32,483 bases of DNA from Flavobacterium sp. (GTDB lineage: Bacteria; Bacteroidota; Bacteroidia; Flavobacteriales; Flavobacteriaceae): NCBI GenBank assembly GCA_030153045.1, contig JASLID010000090.1:1-32483 (forward strand), given 5' to 3'. The position numbers were made by a program, and so were the translations under genes. The notes under the pieces were generated by a model. The model saw only the letters and a list, made by a program, of their open reading frames with translations, was not told the origin of the DNA and made no database searches. Below, one piece after another: positions 1-8,306 of the stretch; positions within the stretch are counted from its first letter, which is position 1; every line of letters begins with the position of its first letter.

Positions 1-1458
1 GCCTCTTCTTGTTCCAAAGAAGATACAGTTGAAAAGGAAATCCTAATTGATTCAGCCCAGAAGAATCCATTAACAACTCAGGAAGTTAAAAGTGAAATTA
101 ACGAATCTTTAAATTCAAAAGAGTCATTCAATTGGGCAGATTCTTCAAATCATTTGCTTTGGAGTGCGATTGTTCAAGGACAAAATATTGCAACGATAGG
201 ATTTGGAACTTCAAAAGACGATTATGATAGAAGCAAATCTGTCAATAATAAAAAGATACAGAACGAGTTGCTTGACATCATAGTAAAGTATGAAATGAAA
301 AGTTTAGATAAAATACTTATTTCTTCTGATACTTATTTAAACCTGATTGATGTTATAATTGAAAAACAAGAAACAGTAATTGCATTAAGACAAAGCCCTT
401 ATATCAGATATTTTGAACCTTCTGATTATCGATTTGTAAATGATCCTGATTCAACCGAAAAGTCTGAATCAAGTTCTGGTTGCGGTTATGAAACGACAGC
501 TTTAAATACGTCCGATTTCACAACAGTAACTCCAAATGCTAAAGTGCCTTGGGCTTTTTATCAGCATAATATCCCTTCAGCTTGGAATTACAGTACCGGA
601 AGCGGAATAACTATTGGAATTGTTGATACTGGAGCTTCGCCAAACCAGACTTTATTAGGATCTAACTTTAATAATGGTTTGTCAACAGGAAGAACAATTC
701 AAAAATATGGCACTTACGTTGATTCTATCTGGCCATGGAGTTCTACTACTGATGGACCAAATGATCAATGTGGGCATGGTACCAGTATGGCTTCGGTAGC
801 CGCATCTCCTAGAAATAGTAATGGTGCTCCGGTTGGGGTTGCCTATAATGCTAATTTAGTAACGTATCGTGCTGCTGCAAATGTTGTACTTGAAGGTTAT
901 CATGAGCAAAATGGTGTAAAAAATGCATTTACAGCTTTAGGAAATAGAAGTGATGTAAAAATTATATCGATGTCTATGGGACATATTTTTTCTGTCGGAA
1001 AAATTGAAGATGGTATAAAATATGCTTACAGCAAAGGGAAATTGATTTTTTGCGCTGGCGGAACATCAACAAGTTTTACGAATTTTGTAGGTGTAATATT
1101 CCCTGCTTGGATGTCAGAAACTGTGGCTGTAACGGGTGTAAAAGAAGGTGCTACGTATCAAAAATGCGATGTTTGTCATACCGGAGGTAAAATAGAGTTT
1201 ACAGTTGTGATGGAAAGAGCTGGTTCTGGGAATACAGTGCCAGTAAATAGTTACTATGACAATCAGACGGATTATGTTGGTGGGTCTTCTGTGGCAACGG
1301 CAACTTCGGCAGGAATTGCGGCCTTAGTCTGGTCAAAACATCCTACATGGACCAGAGATCAGGTATTGGCAAAAATGCGTCAATCAGCAAATTTATATCC
1401 TAATAAAAATGCTGAATATGGATACGGAAATATAAATGTTTTATTAGCAGTTCAATAA
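1..1458 (+). CDS. S8 (subtilisin-like) serine protease, probable lipoprotein, 5' end missing
   Basis: The reading frame is open from the first base, so the gene begins upstream of the window. The first visible residues are ASSCSKE, which look like the end of a lipobox, so the mature protein probably starts at that Cys as a surface or periplasmic lipoprotein. Counting visible residues, the catalytic triad is Asp209 (IVDTGAS), His259 (GHGTSMA) and Ser430 (GGSSVATATSAG). About 190 residues precede the catalytic domain and may be a propeptide or inhibitor-like region. The stretch LIFCAGGTSTSF sits where subtilases usually carry the oxyanion Asn (AAGN), which appears replaced. No C-terminal secretion domain follows; the protein ends soon after the catalytic Ser helix. 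Substrate unknown. A TTG at 154 is not a convincing start. Confidence 0.88.
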   Translation, partial: ASSCSKEDTVEKEILIDSAQKNPLTTQEVKSEINESLNSKESFNWADSSNHLLWSAIVQGQNIATIGFGTSKDDYDRSKSVNNKKIQNELLDIIVKYEMKSLDKILISSDTYLNLIDVIIEKQETVIALRQSPYIRYFEPSDYRFVNDPDSTEKSESSSGCGYETTALNTSDFTTVTPNAKVPWAFYQHNIPSAWNYSTGSGITIGIVDTGASPNQTLLGSNFNNGLSTGRTIQKYGTYVDSIWPWSSTTDGPNDQCGHGTSMASVAASPRNSNGAPVGVAYNANLVTYRAAANVVLEGYHEQNGVKNAFTALGNRSDVKIISMSMGHIFSVGKIEDGIKYAYSKGKLIFCAGGTSTSFTNFVGVIFPAWMSETVAVTGVKEGATYQKCDVCHTGGKIEFTVVMERAGSGNTVPVNSYYDNQTDYVGGSSVATATSAGIAALVWSKHPTWTRDQVLAKMRQSANLYPNKNAEYGYGNINVLLAVQ

Positions 1459-1479
1459 AATATTAATCATAAGAAAATA

Positions 1480-1507
1480 AAAAGGAAGCCTAAATGGGCT
1501 TCCTTTT
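1480..1507. terminator. Bidirectional intrinsic terminator between S8 and M28 genes
   Basis: A perfect inverted repeat (AAAAGGAAGCC, 6-nt loop, GGCTTCCTTTT) lies just after the S8 stop and before the convergent M28 stop. T-rich flanks on both sides allow it to work for both strands. Confidence 0.8.
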
Positions 1508-1521
1508 ATGTTTTAATTCTG

Positions 1522-2553
1522 CTAGTTACCTGTTTTGTCTACAACCGGTTTGTCTTTTCTATTGGCTAAATCCCATGCTATTGCAAAGGCTAGTTGCGCT
1601 CTTTTTGCTAAAGCATCATATTCAATTTTGTCTGGTTTATCAGTTGGTTGGTGATAGTCTTCATGCACACCATTGAATAAAAATACTGAAGGGATATTAT
1701 GTTTGGCAAAATTATAATGATCAGAACGATAATAAAAACGATTAGGGTCATTTTTATCGTTGTATTTATAATCTAAATTAAGCTTTGTATAGGTTTTATT
1801 TGCGTTTTCACAAATGTTGTATAAATCAGTAGATAAATAATCGGAACCAATAACATAGACGTAATTATTAGTGCCTTTATGAAAGTCATCACGACGACCA
1901 ATCATGTCAATATTGATGTCGGTAATGGTATTGGCTAATGGAAATAAAGGATTTTCGGTATAATAACGTGAACCATGCAATCCATGTTCTTCTCCTGTTA
2001 CATGTAAAAATAAGATAGAACGTTTAGGACCTTTACCTTCATTTTTAGCTTTTTGAAAAGCTTGAGCAATTTCTAATAAAGCAACAGTTCCTGAACCATC
2101 ATCATCGGCACCATTGTAAATCTCCCCGTTTTTCATTCCTACGTGGTCGTAATGTGCCGAAATAACTAGAACTTCTTCTGGTTTTTCGGTTCCTTCAATA
2201 AAAGCCCAGATGTTTTCTGAGTCCCCTAATTTTGGACTGAAAGCTTTTTGGAAAAATGAAGCTGGAATGGCTTGATAATAATTGGTTGCCCCTGTAGGAA
2301 AAGAAATTCCGCTTTTTGTGTATTGATCGATTAAATAGCGCCCGGCTTTTTTCTGACCTTCTTCGCCGGTATTTCTACCTTGCATTTCATCGGAAGCTAC
2401 AACGTATAAATGTGTTTTTAGTTCGTTTGAAGTTATTGTATTCATATACCTGAATACATCTCCTGAGGTATTATTGTTTGTAGTCACTTTTTTGCTCACA
2501 CAACTTGTAAAAGTGATAGTTGCTATTGTTAAAAGAGCTATGCTTTTTCTCAT
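1522..2553 (-). CDS. M28 family zinc metallopeptidase, lipoprotein
   Basis: A 343-residue exported aminopeptidase-type enzyme. The N-terminus is a lipoprotein signal ending in TFTSC (Cys18). The M28 di-zinc site is complete: His134 (SAHYDH), the Asp cluster 150-152 (GADDDGSG), Glu188/Glu189 (VTGEEHG, general base and ligand), Asp216 (NIDMIG) and His311 (DYHQPTD). The enzyme probably trims peptides outside the inner membrane; the exact substrate cannot be read from sequence. It is convergent with the S8 protease and lies 62 bp downstream of the DUF3667 gene on the same strand. The ATG at 2553 directly begins a good signal peptide, so the start is secure. Confidence 0.92.
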   Translation of the reverse strand: MRKSIALLTIATITFTSCVSKKVTTNNNTSGDVFRYMNTITSNELKTHLYVVASDEMQGRNTGEEGQKKAGRYLIDQYTKSGISFPTGATNYYQAIPASFFQKAFSPKLGDSENIWAFIEGTEKPEEVLVISAHYDHVGMKNGEIYNGADDDGSGTVALLEIAQAFQKAKNEGKGPKRSILFLHVTGEEHGLHGSRYYTENPLFPLANTITDINIDMIGRRDDFHKGTNNYVYVIGSDYLSTDLYNICENANKTYTKLNLDYKYNDKNDPNRFYYRSDHYNFAKHNIPSVFLFNGVHEDYHQPTDKPDKIEYDALAKRAQLAFAIAWDLANRKDKPVVDKTGN

Positions 2554-2615
2554 AATCTAATTGTTGATTAAACGAATTTAACCAAATAGAAAATCATTTT
2601 CAAATTATTATTGAA

Positions 2616-3581
2616 TTAATTAACATTTAAAGCGCTATAGGCTAATAATAAGAATAAAAAAATAGTGATGAATATCGAATTGATTAAAAACATTAGACTG
2701 ACCTTAAACCTTGAAATAAGCTTGCTTTCCTGATATAATCTACTGTGAGACCTGAAAAAGTAGAAAAACCACCATAAAAATAGGGTTATAGATGTCAATC
2801 CTATGATAAATTCGGTTAGGCCATTTTTTCCAAACCAACTTGAAATCCAGCTTATCAACATAAAAAGACTGAATGAAAGTAAAAGCATTGAAAAATAATG
2901 AAAAGTAAACACGCCATGGTCATAATAATACCAACATTTTTTATTGTGAAATAACCAAAGAATGAAAGCAAAAATTGGTAAATACATAAAAATTACTTTT
3001 GGTAAGTTTTGGTATATGGACTTGACAAATTTTTCCTTGAATTCTTCCAGGGTATTGTGTTCGTTTATTGTAGCAAATTTTTTTATTATCCAATATTCAG
3101 CACCATTGAATTTTTTAGCTTGAGGTAGCGTGTTTTGAATGGAATCGAGTTGAGCAACACTTTTAACATTTCCAATTGTAAGCACATCAGACAATTTTTT
3201 ATCTTTTATAGTTTGCTGTTTATCAGTATTGTTGACTCTTACAATAGCGCTGTCTTCGTCATTAAAAACAGGAAGGACTGAAAGTAAAAAGAACGTAATA
3301 AAACTGATAAAAATATACAATTTTACCGGTGGAACATAAGTTTGTCGTTTACCTGACAAATATTCTTTAGTGAGCTTTGCAGGATTAAATAGCAAATGCT
3401 TGATTGTTTTCCAAAATGAACTATCGTAGTGCGTCAAATCTTCAAAAAAATGCGTAAACAAATAATGGAAAGATTCTCTTGTATGTTTATTTTCCTGCCC
3501 GCAATTTGGGCAAAATCTTTTCTCCACTACATGATTGCAGTTAAGACAGGTCATATCTTTACGTAAGGTGTGCTTTCCCAT
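2616..3581 (-). CDS. DUF3667 zinc-ribbon membrane protein
   Basis: A 321-residue protein of the DUF3667 family, common in Bacteroidota and of unknown function. It opens with a four-Cys zinc ribbon (Cys12, Cys15, Cys24, Cys27; CLNC and CPNCGQ), followed by the family-typical stretch around residues 36-85 (FEDLTHYDSSFWKT and LSGKRQTYVPPVKLY). Five hydrophobic segments are visible at about 88-106, 195-211, 225-250, 256-276 and 293-316, with a polar loop of about 90 residues between the first and second. It starts 10 bp after the rluD stop and is probably the last gene of the PASTA-rluD transcription unit. A second Met at residue 10, just before the ribbon, is an alternative start. Confidence 0.82.
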   Translation of the reverse strand: MGKHTLRKDMTCLNCNHVVEKRFCPNCGQENKHTRESFHYLFTHFFEDLTHYDSSFWKTIKHLLFNPAKLTKEYLSGKRQTYVPPVKLYIFISFITFFLLSVLPVFNDEDSAIVRVNNTDKQQTIKDKKLSDVLTIGNVKSVAQLDSIQNTLPQAKKFNGAEYWIIKKFATINEHNTLEEFKEKFVKSIYQNLPKVIFMYLPIFAFILWLFHNKKCWYYYDHGVFTFHYFSMLLLSFSLFMLISWISSWFGKNGLTEFIIGLTSITLFLWWFFYFFRSHSRLYQESKLISRFKVSLMFLINSIFITIFLFLLLAYSALNVN

Positions 3582-3591
3582 ACAATTTTGA

Positions 3592-4638
3592 TTAATCTTC
3601 TTCTTCGTCTAGAGTATTTGATTTTGAATAATTACGCCATTTTTCAATACACTCTTTCATGTCTTGAGGCAATTCGGTATCAAAACGCATAAACTCTTTG
3701 GTTACCGGATGCTCAAAACCTAAAGTTTTAGCATGCAACGCCTGGCGCGGTAGTATTTTGAAGCAATTTTCAATGAACTGCTTGTATTTTGTAAACGTAG
3801 TACCTTTTAAAATCAAATGTCCGCCATAACGCTCATCATTAAACAAAGGATGTCCTAAATGCTTCATGTGCGCTCTAATTTGGTGTGTTCTACCCGTTTC
3901 CAGTATGCAAGAAACTACGGTGATATATCCAAAGCGCTCTAAAACTTTATAATGGGTTACAGCTGGTTTCCCAACTTCAGGATCGGCAAAAACAGCCATT
4001 TGCATACGGTCTTTTAAGTGTCGGGCTAAATTTCCTTCAATTGTTCCTTCGTCATTTTGAATATTACCCCATACAATGGCAATATATTCTCTTTCGGAAG
4101 TTTTTTCTTCAAATTGTTTGGCCAAATAAGTCATGGCTTGCTCTGTTTTAGCAATAACCAATAGACCCGTGGTGTCTTTATCAATTCTATGCACTAATCC
4201 GGGACGTTCACTGCTGTTCATAGGCAAATTCTGAAAATGGTAAGCCAAAGCATTAACCAATGTTCCAGTATAATTTCCATGTCCAGGATGTACGACCAAT
4301 CCAGCAGGTTTGTTGATTAGCAATAGTGCATCGTCTTCATATACAATATTCAACGGAATGTTTTCAGGATCGACTCTGTTTTCAAAAGGGGGATGTGCTA
4401 GCATGACTTTAATCTCATCAAAAGGCTTTACCTTATAATTCGATTTTACAGGCTTGTCATTAGCAAAAATATTACCTCTTTCGGCAGCTTGTTGGATTTT
4501 ATTACGAGTGGCATTTTCAACTAATTGCATTAAAAACTTATCTACTCTTAAAATAGATTGTCCTTTGGCTGCAATAAACTTGTAATGTTCGTATAATTCG
4601 TCTTCTAAATCCTCAGTTTCAAATGGTTCTTGGTTCAT
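3592..4638 (-). CDS. rluD: RluD-type 23S rRNA pseudouridine synthase
   Basis: This 348-residue enzyme converts uridines of 23S rRNA to pseudouridine. An S4 RNA-binding domain lies at about residues 28-85 and the catalytic domain follows. The signature HRIDKDTTGLLVIAK carries the catalytic Asp155. Other family motifs are LLINKPAGLVVHPG and ETGRTHQIRAHM. RluA/RluC/RluD paralogues share these motifs; the S4 domain and length favour RluD, but the modified positions are inferred. The start codon overlaps the stop of the PASTA gene (TAATG), pointing to coupled translation. The C-terminus ends in an acidic tail (DEEED). Confidence 0.9.
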   Translation of the reverse strand: MNQEPFETEDLEDELYEHYKFIAAKGQSILRVDKFLMQLVENATRNKIQQAAERGNIFANDKPVKSNYKVKPFDEIKVMLAHPPFENRVDPENIPLNIVYEDDALLLINKPAGLVVHPGHGNYTGTLVNALAYHFQNLPMNSSERPGLVHRIDKDTTGLLVIAKTEQAMTYLAKQFEEKTSEREYIAIVWGNIQNDEGTIEGNLARHLKDRMQMAVFADPEVGKPAVTHYKVLERFGYITVVSCILETGRTHQIRAHMKHLGHPLFNDERYGGHLILKGTTFTKYKQFIENCFKILPRQALHAKTLGFEHPVTKEFMRFDTELPQDMKECIEKWRNYSKSNTLDEEED

Positions 4639-5258
4639 TATTCGGTAACAGTTGAGTCTGTTTCGGTATCAGGGTTCATATCATTTTCAAGGTCTTCTTC
4701 ATCAAAACCAACTTTTCCATCTCCTAAAACCAAATCGATTTTAGTCATTTTAAGCACTTGTTGTCCTGCTTTTATAGGTTTTCCGTTGTGTTTCATTTCA
4801 AGCACCATGTCTTTAGCTAAGTTGGGTACATAAGTAGTATCGCCTACTTCTAAACCTAATGCTTTAAGAGTTGGAACGGCTTGTCTGTATGTTTTCTGGA
4901 TTAAATCAGGCAATCTAACTTTAGAATACCCAGAGGCATTTATTTTCACATAAATCACCCTGTTTTCTTTTACTTTAGACCCAGGTCTAGGATCTTGTTG
5001 CACAACGGTAAGTTGCGGGAAAGCAGAATTATAATCGACCGTATCTAATAATTCATAATCTAAATCCAGTTCGTCAAGCTTGTCTTCGGCTTGTTCTAAC
5101 GTCATTTTACTCAAGTTAGGTACTGTAATTTCTTCACCGTGATTGGTGGTAAAGCCTATCCAATACATGAATAAAAATAAACAGCTACACACTATAATTA
5201 TGGCAATAAGCACTTGCTTAAAAAAAGTAAAACTAAGTAGGAATTTTTGTAAACTCAT
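4638..5258 (-). CDS. PASTA-domain membrane-anchored protein
   Basis: A 206-residue protein with one N-terminal membrane segment (about residues 13-36) and two PASTA-like domains at about 43-107 (EITVPNLSKMTLEQAEDKL) and 110-178 (RLPDLIQKTYRQAVPTLKALG), ending in a very acidic tail. PASTA domains bind peptidoglycan or muropeptides in kinases and penicillin-binding proteins. Here no kinase or transpeptidase domain is attached, so it may be a stand-alone wall sensor or scaffold. It faces ddl divergently, consistent with a cell-wall role. A longer frame to a TTG at 5276 exists, but that TTG lies inside a TATCTTTG promoter box; the ATG at 5258 fits better. Confidence 0.87.
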   Translation of the reverse strand: MSLQKFLLSFTFFKQVLIAIIIVCSCLFLFMYWIGFTTNHGEEITVPNLSKMTLEQAEDKLDELDLDYELLDTVDYNSAFPQLTVVQQDPRPGSKVKENRVIYVKINASGYSKVRLPDLIQKTYRQAVPTLKALGLEVGDTTYVPNLAKDMVLEMKHNGKPIKAGQQVLKMTKIDLVLGDGKVGFDEEDLENDMNPDTETDSTVTE

Positions 5259-5273
5259 AAAATTGTATTTTGA

Positions 5274-5281
5274 CAAAGATA
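5274..5281 (-). promoter_or_regulatory. -7 promoter box for the PASTA-rluD-DUF3667 unit
   Basis: The minus strand reads TATCTTTG, an exact match to the Bacteroidota -7 consensus TAnnTTTG, 15 nt before the ATG at 5258. No TTG is found at the usual 17-23 bp upstream; one lies 25 bp away. Confidence 0.5.
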
Positions 5282-5318
5282 ATAAAATTGTAAAGTGTTT
5301 TCATTCCAAAAAAAATGA

Positions 5319-5326
5319 TAATTTTG
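5319..5326 (+). promoter_or_regulatory. Candidate -7 promoter box upstream of hairpin element A and ddl
   Basis: TAATTTTG matches TAnnTTTG. If used, transcription would start about 10 nt before the hairpin element at 5342 and give ddl a leader of about 150 nt containing the whole element. No well-spaced -33 TTG was seen. Confidence 0.35.
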
Positions 5327-5341
5327 TTTAACAAATTTATT

Positions 5342-5457
5342 AGGAGCTTTATCCCGCTATACGTTTCAATCTTTTTAGCGTGTTCTCGATACTCCTCGCT
5401 ATCGCGAGTAACTTGAACTGACGCTAAAAAGGATTTTCACTTCTATCGGGGCTAGTT
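5342..5457 (+). repeat. Flavobacterial hairpin element, copy A
   Basis: Begins AGGAGC, ends CGGGGCTAGT, and is related to 22717-22811 and 31241-31318. The inner stem is a perfect 11-bp pair, 5371-5381 with 5421-5431 (CTTTTTAGCGT / ACGCTAAAAAG). The central region carries a further small hairpin (CTCGC-TATC-GCGAG). The outer arm at 5353-5370 pairs imperfectly with 5432-5450, including CCCG with CGGG. It fills the gap upstream of ddl. It may be a dispersed repeat or a structured RNA. Confidence 0.75.
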
Positions 5458-5481
5458 ACTGCCAAATCGAAATTATATCAT

Positions 5482-6456
5482 ATGAAAAATATCGCGATCA
5501 TCATGGGAGGTTACTCCAGCGAATATAAAATATCACTAACCAGCGGAAATGTTGTTTATCAAAACCTAGATAAAAGCAAATTTAAAGGGTACCGAATCCA
5601 TATTTTTAAAGAAAAATGGGTTTATGTGGATGACAATGACAACGAATTCCCAATCGATAAAAACGATTTTTCGGTTACGGTCAATGGAACTAAAATTGTT
5701 TTCGACGCTGTTTTCAATGCAATTCATGGAACTCCAGGCGAAGACGGATTGATGCAAGCCTATTTCGAATTAATTGGAATGAAACAAAATTCTTGCGATT
5801 ATTACCAAGCAGCCTTAACGTTCAACAAGCGTGATTTGCTTTCGGTTTTAAAACCTTACGGAATTAAAACGGCGACTTCTTTTTATTTAAATCTGGGAGA
5901 TACAATAAACGTTGATGAAATTATCAATAAAGTAGGCTTGCCATGTTTTGTAAAACCTAATAAATCAGGTTCAAGCTTCGGTATTTCAAAAGTGCATAAA
6001 AAAGAAGATTTCCTTATTGCAATTGAAAATGCATACAAAGAAGACAACGAAATCATCATTGAAAGTTTCCTTGATGGAGTAGAGGTTTCAGTAGGAGTCA
6101 TCAATTACAAAGGCGAAGTGATTGTTTTACCAATTACCGAAATTGTTTCCGAAAATGATTTCTTCGACTATGAAGCTAAATATTTAGGAAAATCACAAGA
6201 AATTACACCAGCTCGAATTTCACCAGAGCTGACTAAAAAAGTAAGTGAAGTAGCTAAAAAGGCCTACGAAGTTTTAAAAATGAGCGGATTTTCACGTAGT
6301 GAATTCATTATTGTAAATGATGAACCGTATATGTTGGAAATGAATACGATTCCGGGATTGACAACAGAAAGTCTAATTCCACAACAAGCGCGTGAAGCTG
6401 GAATTTCATTGCAGGATTTGTTTACAAATGCTATCGAATTAGCTTTATCTAAATAA
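5482..6456 (+). CDS. ddl: D-alanine--D-alanine ligase
   Basis: An ATP-grasp enzyme of 324 residues that joins two D-Ala molecules for the peptidoglycan stem peptide. Visible signatures are the N-terminal GGYSSEYKISLTSG, the HGTPGEDG loop, the ATP-binding FVKPNKSGSSFGISKV and the C-terminal metal and substrate motif EMNTIPGLTTESLIP. Length is normal for the family. The start ATG at 5482 gives the expected MKNIAIIMGGYSSE beginning. coaD follows after 2 bp, so the two are co-transcribed. The gene diverges from the PASTA gene with a 223-bp gap that holds hairpin element A. Confidence 0.95.
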   Translation: MKNIAIIMGGYSSEYKISLTSGNVVYQNLDKSKFKGYRIHIFKEKWVYVDDNDNEFPIDKNDFSVTVNGTKIVFDAVFNAIHGTPGEDGLMQAYFELIGMKQNSCDYYQAALTFNKRDLLSVLKPYGIKTATSFYLNLGDTINVDEIINKVGLPCFVKPNKSGSSFGISKVHKKEDFLIAIENAYKEDNEIIIESFLDGVEVSVGVINYKGEVIVLPITEIVSENDFFDYEAKYLGKSQEITPARISPELTKKVSEVAKKAYEVLKMSGFSRSEFIIVNDEPYMLEMNTIPGLTTESLIPQQAREAGISLQDLFTNAIELALSK

Positions 6457-6458
6457 TT

Positions 6459-6914
6459 ATGAGAAGAGCAGTATTCCCAGGTTCTTTCGACCCATTAACC
6501 TTAGGACATTTAGATATCATCAAACGCAGTATTCCTCTTTTTGATGAAATTGTAATTGCCATAGGTGTTAACGCTGAAAAAAAATACATGTTTTCGCTCG
6601 AAGAACGCAAGCAGTTTATTGAGGAAACATTCAAAGACGAGCCTTCAGTTTCAGTAATTACTTATGAAGGTTTAACGATTGAATTGTGTAAAAAAATAGA
6701 TGCTGGGTTTATTTTGCGTGGTCTTCGCAATCCAGCCGATTTCGAATTCGAAAAAGCTATTGCGCACACCAACAGGAGATTGTCTAAAATAGAAACGATA
6801 TTTTTACTGACCGCAGCAAACACTTCGTTTATAAGTTCGAGTATTGTTCGCGATGTAATTAGAAATGGAGGAGACTATAAAGTATTGGTTCCCGATGCCG
6901 TTAGAGTAAAATAA
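6459..6914 (+). CDS. coaD: Phosphopantetheine adenylyltransferase
   Basis: This 151-residue nucleotidyltransferase makes dephospho-CoA from 4'-phosphopantetheine and ATP, the fourth step of CoA synthesis. The N-terminal motif PGSFDPLTLGHLDII contains the T/HxGH nucleotide-binding signature. RGLRNPADFEFE and the C-terminal SFISSSIVRDV, the counterpart of the ISST-type motif, complete the family pattern. Length is slightly below the E. coli enzyme but normal for Bacteroidota. It begins 2 bp after the ddl stop. A terminator hairpin follows immediately and reaches into the convergent helicase gene. Confidence 0.95.
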   Translation: MRRAVFPGSFDPLTLGHLDIIKRSIPLFDEIVIAIGVNAEKKYMFSLEERKQFIEETFKDEPSVSVITYEGLTIELCKKIDAGFILRGLRNPADFEFEKAIAHTNRRLSKIETIFLLTAANTSFISSSIVRDVIRNGGDYKVLVPDAVRVK

Positions 6915-6920
6915 TTGATC

Positions 6921-6952
6921 AAACCTGACAGATTTTAATACCTGTCAGGTTT
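6921..6952. terminator. Terminator hairpin after coaD, overlapping the helicase 3' end
   Basis: AAACCTGACAG pairs with CTGTCAGGTTT (11 bp, 10-nt loop), followed by a T-rich run on the plus strand. The 3' arm covers the last codons of the convergent helicase gene, whose stop is at 6935-6937. Confidence 0.75.
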
Positions 6953-8302
6953 GTTGTTTTCTTCTTCTTTCTTAACGACTTTTCGGGCCACTTCAATTTT
7001 AAACTTTTTGCCTTTCATTTTTTCGTCACGAATGTTATGAAGCAAGTCTTTTACTTTTTTAGATTTCACTGCAGCAAAAGAGATAAAATCTTTGACTTCA
7101 ATTAATCCCAAATCTCCTTTTTCCAGTTTTCCTTTTTGAGAAAAGAAACCTACAATGTCAATTTTATTCAATTTTGTTTTCTTTCCACCACTAATATAAA
7201 TGGTTTGAAATTCAGGTGCTTTTGGTAATGAAGTCGAATTTTCTACACTCAACACTTTCATGCCATAATCAATATAGTCCATTTTCTTTTCACTTTCGTG
7301 AACGATAATATAGGATGTTCCTGTAGCTAACATTCTCGCTGTTCGCCCGTTTCTATGGGTAAACTCGTCTTCTTTAGAAGGCAAATGATAATGAATAACA
7401 TGCTTCATTTCAGGAATGTCTAATCCACGTGCGGCCAAATCAGTTGTGATTAAATAACTCACACTTCCGTTTCTGAATTGAATTAAAGCGCGCTCGCGTT
7501 CGTCCTGATCCATTCCACCATGATAATAGGTGGCGTAAATCCCTTTTTCGGTTAATGTGTCGCTAATTCTTTCTGCAGCATCACGATGGTTACAGAAAAT
7601 AATGGCTGATTCCGATTTTAAAGAACAAATCAAGTTAAACAGACTGTTTATTTTGTCTTTTTCCTTCGAAACCACCATTTTCATGGAAAGATTGGTTTTT
7701 TCTTCTTCTGTAGGAATAAAATCTAAAACCGTTGGATTGACAACTCTCGTATATTTTGGAATTTCAATGTCTGATGTGGCTGAAACTAAAACACGTTTGT
7801 TCAGTTTTGCTAATCTTCCAATGATGTATGACATTTGCTCATGGAAACCCAACTGCAATGATTTGTCAAACTCGTCAAGGATTAAAGTGACAATGTTATC
7901 TGTTTTGAACGTTTCTCTATCGATATGATCTGCAATTCTTCCAGGAGTTCCAATTAAAACTGCTGGTGGATTGCTCAAGTTTTTAATTTCGGTATCAATC
8001 GAATGTCCGCCGTAACAAACATTGACTTTATAACTGGTTCCCATTTTTTTCCAAACCTGTTCAATTTGCAATCCCAATTCTCTTGATGGAACCAAAATTA
8101 AACATTGAACACCATTGATGTCTTCTTGCAACATTTCGAAAATAGGTAGGAGGAAAGCCAATGTTTTTCCTGAACCTGTTGGAGAAAGCAATAAAACATT
8201 GTTGTCGTTCAAAATCGTGTTTTGAGCAACTTCCTGCATTTCGTTTAGGCTTTCAATACCTAAATTGAGCAAAATATTATTGGAATGGTGATTATTATTC
8301 AT
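6935..8302 (-). CDS. DEAD-box-type RNA helicase, DbpA-like
   Basis: An ATP-dependent RNA helicase of 455 residues, likely acting in ribosome assembly or RNA remodelling. The helicase motifs appear in order: a Q-motif region (IESLNEMQ), Walker A (SPTGSGKT), PSREL, GTPGRI, motif II, SAT, then the C-terminal RecA lobe with TTDLAARGLDIP and HRNGRTARM. Motif II reads DEFD instead of DEAD. The last 75 or so residues (from about GGKKTKLNKIDIVGFF) look like the DbpA C-terminal RNA-binding domain that targets 23S rRNA hairpin 92. Assignment to DbpA is by domain layout, so I leave the symbol empty. The ATG at 8302 lies 4 nt from a -7 promoter box. Confidence 0.9.
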   Translation of the reverse strand: MNNNHHSNNILLNLGIESLNEMQEVAQNTILNDNNVLLLSPTGSGKTLAFLLPIFEMLQEDINGVQCLILVPSRELGLQIEQVWKKMGTSYKVNVCYGGHSIDTEIKNLSNPPAVLIGTPGRIADHIDRETFKTDNIVTLILDEFDKSLQLGFHEQMSYIIGRLAKLNKRVLVSATSDIEIPKYTRVVNPTVLDFIPTEEEKTNLSMKMVVSKEKDKINSLFNLICSLKSESAIIFCNHRDAAERISDTLTEKGIYATYYHGGMDQDERERALIQFRNGSVSYLITTDLAARGLDIPEMKHVIHYHLPSKEDEFTHRNGRTARMLATGTSYIIVHESEKKMDYIDYGMKVLSVENSTSLPKAPEFQTIYISGGKKTKLNKIDIVGFFSQKGKLEKGDLGLIEVKDFISFAAVKSKKVKDLLHNIRDEKMKGKKFKIEVARKVVKKEEENNKPDRY

Positions 8303-8306
8303 TTTG

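Noticed and set aside
1162..1182. CxxCH (CDVCH) heme c attachment motif in the S8 protease
   Set aside because: A single short motif inside a protease domain with no other cytochrome features; chance or a metal/disulfide site is more likely.
154..1458. S8 protease starting at the TTG at 154
   Set aside because: The frame is open upstream to base 1 and begins with a lipobox-like ASSC; the true start is outside the window.
5342..5481. Copy A as a ddl riboswitch or cis leader
   Set aside because: Related copies precede unrelated genes (valS) and one is antisense to its neighbours (folE/cysS), so a ddl-specific switch is not supported.
7557..7928. 123-residue plus-strand frame inside the helicase gene
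   Set aside because: Antisense to conserved helicase motifs; composition is that of a shadow frame.
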